From contig SNVD02009787.1 in the NCBI GenBank assembly GCA_013180625.2, positions 124,001 to 188,000 of the forward strand: DNA of 64,000 bases, in the 5' to 3' direction. Made by a program: the position numbers and the translations under genes. Position 1 is the stretch's first letter; each line of letters opens with the position of its first letter. The notes below the pieces were generated by a model that worked only from the letters and a program-made list of their open reading frames with translations, was not told the origin of the DNA and did no database searches. This document shows, piece by piece, positions 55,309-64,000 of this stretch. The DNA is from Boswellia sacra (taxonomy: Eukaryota; Streptophyta; Magnoliopsida; Sapindales; Burseraceae).

Positions 55309-58300
55309 CATAATGTACCAAAAGAATGGCAAGCTGCTCTAAGCTGTCTCTCCATGCTCTGAATAGCGCTTGAACACCGAATATCTGCCTCCATTAATAC
55401 ATTCCTTTTACAATCCTGCATCAGTGGCCAATGCAAGTCAATATCGGTAAGTAAACAAGAAATAAAACATGCACATGCATGTTACAATAATGAAGACCAG
55501 CCCTTTAACATCGACAATAATAAATATGCAGTCAACATTCTGATAATTTCTTCCTCATCCAGGCAAAATTCTTTGCACGTTATTAAAAGAGATAAAAGTA
55601 AAGGACCGCATTAACTTATCTAAAAGTTCTGTATATTTCAGAATGGCAACCCGAATCTTTTTAACTAAAAATGGTTAAGTCATGATTCATAAAGGACTTT
55701 GTTTCCTTTAGTGTTGTAAATAAAAGTTACCGCAAACGCTTTTCTGAAGAATTTTTGGAGAAGCCCCTCATATTTCTTCTTCGCTGCACCAACTCCTACA
55801 GCACCAGCATTATACGCAGCCAGTGATTTTTGAACAGCTTCTTTATGAGCTTCCCTTAATGCAACCTGAGAGCATTAAAATTAGATAATGATAAAGACCA
55901 TCGAATACTAGAATGCACCTTCACTTACTTCTTCAGGTGGCTTTGACCGATCAAAAGTTTTCTTTAATGGTTTGTTTGGTTGGTTTTTTCTCATGATCTG
56001 AAGTTAAATTACTGACATGTTAGGTTTGGGCCAAATCAGACCCAACCTGTTTTTTGCCGGCTCTAAATTCGGTATTTTGAAGTCTATCGTCCTTTGATCT
56101 GTTTCAACTATTCCCCGAAAAAGCCAAGCTAATCAATGACCCGAACAAAGAATAAGAGAAAAATCTATAATGCCCTTTTCATAATTAGTAAATTTATTTA
56201 TTTTTTATTCCAATACTTTGGTAACAATAATTGAGGTTGTAAAGCTTCTAATTGATTAATTTACCAAAGAGGTAGATTGTTACTTGATACATCATACACA
56301 ATCATTCTAATCATTTTCACAGAAAGTGAATATGATATGATCAACAAAAAAAAAAAACACCAACTAATAATTAATTAAAAAAGTAAAGAAAGTCCTTTAC
56401 ACAATTGATGAAATGCATTAATATTTTTTTCGCAAAACAATGGCGTCAATGAGGATATGGCGACCACTAATCAAAGAGTGTAAAAGATTAAAACAAAAAA
56501 GGAGAGATCATGGGGCCTTCTCTGTACTCAGCAAAACATGAGAATGATTGAGTTTTGAAATAATTATTAGATATAGAACATAACAGGGCAACGTAGTGAC
56601 ATGGGTACTTACCGATGCATATTATGATGTGGGAAAAAGCAAAGACAAGGAAACCAAGTCAAAAAGTTTTGTATCTTTAATAGCAAAAGCTATATATATA
56701 CACATAAATATTGTATTTGTTTCATATATATTCACAGTGGAGTTGGATTAAAAAAAACACAGTAAATCTGATAATTATGGAAGGGATGAATGTAGGCCGC
56801 AAAGGCCACTTTGTGCATGAATAATTACTAACATTTTATATATCTTTCATTCACATACAGAATCATGCACTTTGAGCATACATGGAGAGTGTTTTGTTTT
56901 TATAAGGAAAATTAAAAATATTTTGTTGATCAACTGATTGTCCAACTAATTAGATAAACTATGACAAATCATCAATTAATCAAAAAAAAGAAACAAAAAA
57001 AACCCGATGAGAGAAGGCTCACATGGTGTATACAGTATGTGTGTATAACAAGTCTTTAACATTCAAATAATACGTATTAATACATCCCTTTTCTTGTCAC
57101 TATTGTTTTATATGAAAAGTTAAATTGGTTAAACTTTTTAAGTTCCCTAGGAAAATCATATGAATAGGCTAGTGAAGGACCACGATTGTCTTCGTTCTAA
57201 TACAACAAAATGACTTGTTTATCTTTAAAGTAAAGCACCAATCCACCATGTCTATATATATGTGTGTGAGTTTTGGTATTAGACAATAATAATTTTCATA
57301 TAGTGTGCATCAAAGTTGTGGAGGAAAATATATATATAAACACCATTTGCAACTATATATTAACCAATCCATTAATTATGTGTAAGTAAAAGCTCTATGT
57401 AAAATAAATTAATGCTAAGTACCTAAAAAATTACGCCATATAAACGTCATAAACTCATTTTCATTGGTTGGTCAGTTTAAAGTGCTAATCGACTTCTACT
57501 CGACATGCAGAAACTCCAATAAAATATAGCCAAGTAAGCCACTCTTATTAAAAACCTTTTGCAGCTTAGTAAATTGTACTGTAATTGATAATATTAATAA
57601 ACTGGCTTGGTAATCCAATAAATTAAAATTGGATTTGAAGACAATTAGAGCTTAAAACAAATTAATCCACCATATTTGCAACTATGTAGTTTTGTGAGTA
57701 TAACATGAGATTATCATCCTTAAACTGAGTTCTTCGGTATGTGCAATTTCCCTTTTAAGTTTACATACTTTGACAGGTGTCGTAGGTACTGTATGAGGGG
57801 CAACTGCTTGGAAATATGCCATGTTATGCTAGGGTCACTTGGCAAATAGCTCAAACATAACGAAGTATCTTACAGAAACTAATAGAAGTTAAATTACTCC
57901 AAACAGGTTGATGGTAATGCCTCATATCAGAGCATAAGATCATTGGTGAAAAGAGAATCAGTAGACAAGCAGCTTTGATAAAGCAAAGTACAGAAATTAA
58001 GATGGACATGCTAATTACGTATATTAACTACGACAAGCAATTAAAACTGGTATTTTTTGTAGCTGGAGCTAGAATTTGCAATAACCAAAGTTGATAAATT
58101 TAAGGGATTAAAAAAATGACCCTCATGAACCAGCCACACAATTATAGTAATTTGAGAAGAGTTAAAGAAAATGGTGAAATTTAAATTTGAAATGACCTCC
58201 ATTCCTAAGGGAAAATCAATCTAATCAAAATTGAGTGAGCAGCAGACTGCTGTTACCTCTTTCACCTTGTTAAAGGCAATATCAGATATCTCCAATACTA

Positions 58301-58342
58301 TAACATATCGTTCAAGAGATGCCATGCTACCACAGCATAACC
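55309..58342 (-). pseudogene. Guanylate-binding protein (GBP) gene fragment, C-terminal helical part
   Basis: GBPs are dynamin-like GTPases; this covers only their helical tail. Exons on the minus strand: 58342-58257 (VLEISDIAFNKVKE), 55865-55731 (VALREAHKEAVQKSLAAYN, KKKYEGLLQKFFRKAFA) and 55415-55309 (DCKRNVLMEADIRCSSAIQS, MERQLRAACHS). Splice edges are canonical (for example AG before 55415, GT below 55731) and phases agree. The last exon runs without a break into eIF3a sequence at about 55309-55322. The 2.4-kb intron 55866-58256 is AT-rich with no recognised element. The GTPase domain is absent. Confidence 0.78.
55866..58256. other. Long AT-rich intron-like stretch, no gene seen
   Basis: It lies between two GBP exons. 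Poly-A and TA-rich runs are present (56347-56360, 56690-56702). I see no frame over 60 codons and no transposon signature. Confidence 0.5.
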
Positions 58343-58814
58343 CTGCAACATTTGAAATAGTATGTTGTTGGCCAAAAGGGCAATATCAATAAGCAAAAAA
58401 ACAGCTAAGATAAAAAAGTAGCAAGTGAAAAATTGAGCATGCAGTGGGGAATAGGACGCTATTACCTCAAATGATAAAAGTTCTCAGTAAATATCACAAT
58501 CTTTTACTCCATAGTATACCTCAATTAAGTAACAACCAAAACTTCAAGTAATCAAATTTAAAGAGAAAAATAAATGTATATACCAACTGATTGTTCCAAT
58601 GAGTATAGTAGCCATATATAAAAAAGTTCAACACATTGAGTTGCAACCATTTTGCAAATTAGAGACAATAAGATTCAAATAGTAAAACGTTGTTATTACA
58701 CTTAGTTAACAATCTTATGCCCTAGGTAGGCAACATATCTGGTCCATCTGCCATGTCTCTGCTCTTCTTTTCAACATTTATGATCAAAGATATACAAGAG
58801 ATCATACAACTTAC

Positions 58815-58945
58815 AGTTCCACAACCAGGGACCAGAGCCCTGCCCTTGGGAAGATCTCCTGATTGATGTAGATTTACAACAATAGGTGTAGGTTGTCCTA
58901 AATCCCACGGAGTCAGTCCCTGCTCCCAGCTCTTCTCCCAACCAC
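58815..58945 (-). pseudogene. HOL-like: HOL-type thiol/halide methyltransferase, single exon
   Basis: HOL (HARMLESS TO OZONE LAYER) enzymes methylate halides and thiocyanate using S-adenosylmethionine. The exon encodes [40 protein letters not shown]: the [11 protein letters not shown] hallmark and the first SAM-binding motif (ALVPGCGT). Acceptor ATCAG at 58946 and donor GTAAGTTG at 58814 are present. It stops exactly at the exon border; no other HOL exon is visible on either side. Confidence 0.88.
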
Positions 58946-60370
58946 CTGATAAGTTGAAACACACAATGCCAGCAATAATTACAAAATGAACCCACTTAAA
59001 CAGAAACCCCAAATCCAAGCATAGCATATTCCATTCAATCAATGCTTTATTTAATCTCAAAGAATTATACAAGATAAAGAACATAGTTCCAACCCAAATA
59101 CCAACCAATACAAAGCAAAAAGTATCAACAACTACACTTCGTACTAAATTGATGAAATTTTTTTATTTTGTGTTAACTGCCATTCTTAGGTCAAATACCC
59201 CAGCATGATATATATCTCTAACTCAAATAAATGGAATATCTAACATGCAGAAGTAACTGTTTTATTCTTGAATATTTCTATATTCTCCTCATCTATTTTT
59301 TTTCATTATTTCGCAATTATCCAATTAATAACTCCTTAATTTCACCTCCATACTGCCTTCAGACTCTGAACTGTTAATTTAGTTTCCATTTTCTGGAGTC
59401 ATGCAGTTAACTATATAGTGTTAATATATTACCAAGCTCCAAAAATAAAATGAGACATTAGGATATGCAATTTGCATAAAAGATAATGAATTTGAAGCCA
59501 TATTTGGAAAATTAAGCTTCATTTGCATCTCAGAATGCTCTATGATTCAGATGCAAAGGTCCTCTTATCCTTTAGGTGACAAAGGCATATAATATAACTT
59601 AACACAATAAGAATTATTCATAAGAAACACAACAAAAGATTTCTGTAACATAATGAACAGGATGATGGAATATAAAAGTCTGAAAAAAATGATGTAAACA
59701 AACAGAAATATTTATATTAACTTTTCAACTAATTATTGACCAAGACTACTATCAAACTTATTCTAGAGAAATCTAAGGATTCGCTTCTTTTTAGGCCTCA
59801 ATTTCTAATCAATTTCAAGACTTATTTTTGCTCTATTCAACTAAACTGCAAAAAGGTTGTCAGATAGTTTTATAGTTAAGGATTTCTGTAAAAAGATCTT
59901 TCTCTTTTACCCATATTGTTCAGGTAGTCCAATACTTCAACAATTTTCTATTGCATGCTTGATAGATTTTGTCCCCTTAAAAGCTTTTTTTTTCCCCTGC
60001 TTTTGTGGGCAACTGGTCTACTTTTGTATCTGCTGTTCTTCAATAAAACAAATGTGTTTTTCTTTTTATCTACATTAACTTGTGGACCACATTTAAATCA
60101 GATACTAAAAGCAGACTTTACCAACTATAACTAGGAAAAGGTGAAAAGTTATAACTTAACTCAATCACCTTGACAAAAACATATCAAGAAGGATAGTCTC
60201 AATCACTGAAAATAAATAGTAGGTACAAAAAAATTGGAACATATATCCTAATTTGCATGAAATAACCTCATACTAAATCTATAACGATGAGAAAGATATG
60301 CAACAATGGACACAGCAATGGAAAATAAAGTACAAAACAGAAATATGAAAAGTAGAGAAGAATATTTCAC
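58946..60370. other. Noncoding stretch between gene fragments
   Basis: No recognisable exon or element. The plus frame at 59857-60078 has no family features. Confidence 0.5.
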
Positions 60371-61119
60371 CTTTGTGAAACTTTTATGAGGAGATTTCTC
60401 TATTTCTTCTTTTGAAGGAGTCCTGATGCCTCCAGTAGTCTAAAAATAAAATAGCAACAAAGTTAGCAGAACAAATAAATGTGACAATATCTAGGAGCAA
60501 ACCAAAGCAAGCAAAAGTAGAAATGTCTTTAGTGTGATGCTAATCCCATTACCCACCAATTAAGTTGAGAACCAGAACACCTAAGCAAAGCCTCTCTCTC
60601 AAGATGTAAAGTATAGACCTTTCTAGACATTTGTGTCTTAGAAGAAACTAAAGCACACCTATAATAAACCCACCAGACTCTGCCCCTCTAGAAACATTCT
60701 GATTCTTAACCGTCCTAGTACATTTTCAATCTTCAAAGCTATCATCCTAACCTTCCCCATGGCGTATGCATTCTGAATAGAGTTTTGTAACTTCTGCCTG
60801 CCAGAGGTAGCTGTGTACTGCTGCAATATGTATTGTGAAGACGAAGTTTCCTATAGCATCACCATCAGAAGGTGTCACTTTCATAGCAGCTTTGCTGAAT
60901 TTAGAGTTCCTTTCAACTACTCACAAATGGAAACTTCAATTCACACGAAGTTTCTTATCTACTTCCTAAAGAAACTTTCTATCTTTTTAACTTTTACAGA
61001 ACTCCATCATATCCAGATAGAGATACAGTGAAGAGTCCAAAATAATAAGAAAGAACTGAACTGATGTAATTAGAGAAGAAAGAACAGACCTTGGCTTCAG
61101 ATAGAGAAGCATCATAATC
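60371..61119 (-). pseudogene. Two short exons of an unidentified gene
   Basis: Exon 61119-61090 (DYDASLSEAK) and exon 60439-60371 (TTGGIRTPSKEEIEKSPHKS and three more residues) have canonical AG/GT borders and join in phase 0. I do not recognise the protein. Between them lies one open minus-strand stretch (about 60900-60750, with MKVTPSDGDAIGNFVF) that could be another fragment. Confidence 0.4.
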
Positions 61120-61335
61120 CTATAATGTCACCACTCGAAATAAAATGAATTTGGACCCAATATTAAAGTTTTCCATCATGTTATAAATAGTAATATTTAG
61201 TTTATTGATGTTAAAAATTTTCATTTAAGGTGAAAATAAAGATCGATTAAATAATATTCTCCACTTTTTGCCAGCAATAAAGAGATGGTAGAATGTTATT
61301 TTAAAAGAGATTTGTAAGAGATTTTTCTAACATAC

Positions 61336-61461
61336 CTCGCCAAGTAAGTCCTTGGTTATAATCCATTTATCTAAGAGCCGATTGGCAGCTTGTTTTTCTT
61401 TTAAAAACTTAGCTGCAAACTGCTTGGCATCGTCGAGGATCTTCTCCTCGGGGAATAGAAC
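61336..61461 (-). pseudogene. Diterpene synthase (ent-kaurene-synthase-like) single exon
   Basis: ent-Kaurene synthase makes the gibberellin precursor in plastids. The 42-codon exon encodes VLFPEEKILDDAKQFAAKFL and ANRLLDKWIITKDLLGE. The KEKQAANxLLDKWIxxKDLxGE block is what I recall from the N-terminal helical domain of kaurene synthases. Acceptor TTAG at 61462 and donor GTATGTT at 61335 are canonical, and the exon is open in phase 0. No neighbouring kaurene synthase exon is present. Confidence 0.6.
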
Positions 61462-61542
61462 CTAAGAAGCTCTATACGATTAAGTTAATATGCAGACACA
61501 TAAAGAAAAAAGGCATTGAAGAACACAGAGAAACTTAATTAC

Positions 61543-64000
61543 CTTGGAGGAATGTACAGCTTGATCTCCCACATAAGACTTTCTGAAATGCTGAAAGAAG
61601 GTGAGAATTGCCCGATCAAGTCTCTGCTTACTCAATTCACGATACCTCTGACAATGAAAAGAAAATTAAGTGAATATTGCAAAAGCTGAATCCAACAAGT
61701 TCATATAATCTAAACACAATTCTTACTACGATATACCTGGCTATGTCGGCCACTATCAATGACATTTATCACTTGCAAAACACGAGCTGAAAGTTCTGCA
61801 TCAAGAACTTCTTGTGATTCCATGCTGCACAGACAAACGTAATTAAATATAAATAAACACCATTAAAAAATCTTTTGGCTTCTAGAAAATGATGTTGTGA
61901 AAAAAAAATAATAATAAGTAACAACTGGAAGAAGATTTTACCTACAACCAGTACATTGTTTTATTTTAAGAATAGCAGCAATAATATGAACAATCCAAGC
62001 AAGTTTGGCTTCAATCACAGAAAGCTCATCGTTATCACCAGACTGTACATGTACCCGTTCCTGTATATGTCAATTAAGAAGTATATGTCAATTGAGAAAC
62101 ATATTAAGATCAAATTTTCACTTAATATGTCCATGAATGTTCTTGATCATAAAAAGAGGACTCGCATATAATAAATGATCATACCGTATACGACAGAAGA
62201 ATGGGCTCCACTATCTTTATTATAAACAATCCACTTGTTTCATACTGCAAGAGAAAAAATAAGTCATCAACACATTTAAACTATATACTTATAAATCACA
62301 CCAGACAAAGAAGATCAAGAGTTGGATAAATACAAAAATAGGCAGAAGGCTAAGAAGCTGAATTTTGAGGTCTACACTATCTTTTCGAATGGAAAAGTTA
62401 AATGAAGAATAAATATATAGCAATCAATTTTGAACCTGGAATCTGCAAAGGTACAGAAAGCAATCTAGTTGATCCCGAAGAAGTTCAACATTGTCTGGTG
62501 GATTCTCAGAAAGATCATCCGGAAATCCAGCCTACAGAACATGTAAAGAAGGAAATTAAAAGAAAGATTCCTATTAATAAAATAAACTTTATGAGAAAAT
62601 CAAAGTATCAGCCCCAAACAAAGCATGTTTATACCTGCACAGAGTCGAACCTTGATGTGATAAATCCTTCAGTGATTTTGGGAACAAATTCATCCAACAA
62701 AATTGGTGCATCACCTTTCAAATAAGGTACAGAAGTCACCAGTCTGGACCAGAGCCCCAAGAGGTAGTATACACTGCTGCTGGCCCACTAGTAGAAGACA
62801 TAAATTTAATTAGAATTCAAGGAGGTAATGTGGATCCCAAATGATTTCCTTTTAGAACAAAAATTAATTAAACAATCTAGAGACACTATTTTTTTATCTA
62901 ATAAGAAACAAAAAGCAGATTTTATTAATGAGTTCCAGAGAAAAGAATACAAGAAAGTGAACCGGTAGTCCACCTGTAATAGCTATACAAAGTTCAAGGC
63001 ACTAATGTAATTCAAGATGCAGAATTAAATTAAAGCTTGATACAGTTACACGTCAATCTTTCGGACATGCTTAAAAGTTATGAACACCAGTCAAACTGCC
63101 AAGATTGTAAGGACTTTAGAGTAAACTCAGCTACTAATCGTATCCAATCACTATAGCCTTCCACATTCACAAGCTCTGACAACTGCATCACAAATTTTAA
63201 ATTCAATAAATGTCAGCAGTCATGTTCAATGATCAGAGAGAAGTAACTAAAACCTAAATACAACACAGATTTATTATTTCTAGCTAAAAGACAAAATAAA
63301 ATTACAAGTTTGGCATCTCCAAATTGAGATAGCATAAAAAATCACTTATCAATTTGCAATTTTATAACATTTAAATCACCATACAAAATGATGCACACTC
63401 AAGTATCTGTGCACCATAATAAAAATTCAAATTCATGGCCTAGAGCAGCCAACAAATCGTCCACAACAATTTCCTCAATTACACACTACAAAACAATAGG
63501 AAAGTCTTACTCTAATTTGATTAGCTAAAACGAAAAGGTGCAGAGTTTTTTTTCCCCCTTTTTTGGTGATAACCAAGAAATCCCCTTCTAATCCACTTAG
63601 CAAACTTGAGTCAAATTTAGGGCTTCTGCTCAATCCTACAATCTTTACGAAGCAAGAAGCTTATGGCTTTTTGCCAACGAGGCAGCAGGTGAAGAACCAA
63701 CCTCCATGCATTTTGTCACAGAAGACTGATATTTGCATTAATATCTTAAAGTATGAATCTATTAAGAGAAACTAACATAACCAAGATATATTCGGCTATA
63801 TGCATGCACCGAGAAATGCTTAATGTATTTACAAAGCCAAAAAATTATTTGTTGTAGTTAAACAACTGTATGTGCACTCAAGTTATCCATTGCATTACAA
63901 CAACAGATGGAAAAGAAAGAAATTAATGTCAGAAGTCCATCCAATAATTACTTGATAATTCACTCTGAAACGACCAAGAAGGCGACAATACTCATGGTAA
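61543..64000 (-). pseudogene. XPO7-like: Exportin-7 (XPO7) gene fragment, eight consecutive exons, runs off the window
   Basis: Exportin-7 is an importin-beta-family nuclear transport receptor. Exons in native order: 64000-63952 (YHEYCRLLGRFRVNYQ; continues outside), 63182-63097 (LSELVNVEGYSDWIRLVAEF), 62787-62635 (WASSSVYYLLGLWSRLVTSV), 62531-62436 (FPDDLSENPPDNVELLRDQL), 62244-62185 (ETSGLFIIKIVEPILLSYT), 62060-61942 (LSVIEAKLAWIVHIIAAILK), 61824-61737 (MESQEVLDAELSARVLQVIN) and 61647-61543 (RYRELSKQRLDRAILTFFQH, YVGDQAVHSSK). No stops in these exons. The donor after 63097 reads CAG|TTTGA instead of CAG|GT. The next native exon is absent: below 61543 the sequence switches to the terpene synthase exon. 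It is therefore a captured piece or a broken gene. Confidence 0.88.

Larger units (their letters stand above)
50038..64000. mobile_element. Pack-CACTA: CACTA element carrying fragments of at least six host genes (one end only)
   Basis: The left end at 50038 starts CACTACGAGAAAAAAATTAA, a classical CACTA (En/Spm) terminus, inside the copia gag. It is followed by about 0.9 kb of dense subterminal repeats. From 51468 to the window end the sequence consists of introns and exons of unrelated genes, all on the minus strand. No matching right end (TTTTCTCGTAGTG) was found by eye, so the element must be longer than 13.9 kb if the reading is right, or its right end is lost. No transposase sequence is visible in this part. 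CACTA elements that carry host gene pieces are known (Pack-CACTA). Confidence 0.7.

Noticed and set aside
61543..64000. Calling an intact exportin-7 gene
   Set aside because: The expected downstream exons are absent, one splice donor is lost, and the sequence switches to another gene below 61543.
1..64000. tRNA, rRNA or known small-RNA genes
   Set aside because: None recognised by eye on either strand; a dedicated tRNAscan/Infernal search was not possible.

Overview
This is a transposon-dense stretch of a flowering plant (probably eudicot) nuclear genome. It is AT-rich and full of nested Ty3/gypsy and Ty1/copia elements. At its right end are intron-containing pieces of plant housekeeping and metabolic genes. 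No intact host gene is visible, and I cannot name the species.

Left part (1-25680). This is an old Tat-lineage Ty3/gypsy nest, mostly on the minus strand: 5' LTR 23675-25680, gag, protease, reverse transcriptase and RNase H, then integrase down to about 6255. A complete Athila-type element (7496-17759, minus) split it between RNase H and integrase. The Athila copy keeps both LTRs, PBS, PPT, gag, protease, RT, RNase H and a truncated integrase. It also carries an intronless, full-length but dead copy of a LOG (cytokinin-activating phosphoribohydrolase) gene. Positions 1-6254 hold rearranged, duplicated Tat pieces around plus-strand LTRs; one of these is split by an Athila-type solo LTR.

Middle part (25681-46240). 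A second Tat 3' region (minus) shares its LTR with the element to its left. It holds the remains of two antisense genes, one with a plant mobile domain and one DUF7745-like. It is interrupted by a young gag-only Athila derivative (26561-33379) with a perfect 5-bp target duplication. From about 37526 a plus-strand Tat pol fragment follows, with a 532-bp hAT-type MITE in its integrase. After it come a 3' region with the matching antisense gene, a minus-strand solo LTR, minisatellites and a truncated 3' LTR.

Right part (46240-64000). A defective Ty1/copia element (minus; 3' LTR, gag, protease and integrase, most of RT and RNase H lost) lies in that 3' LTR. Its gag is broken by the end of a CACTA (En/Spm-type) element at 50038. 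Inside the CACTA terminus, all in one orientation, lie exon groups from at least six unrelated plant genes: GMI1-like SMC-hinge protein, eIF3a, guanylate-binding protein, HOL-type methyltransferase, ent-kaurene-synthase-like terpene synthase and exportin-7. Introns and splice sites are kept, frames are broken by stops, and one exon fuses two genes. I read this as a Pack-CACTA (multi-gene transduplication) whose far end lies beyond the window. It is the most unusual object here.
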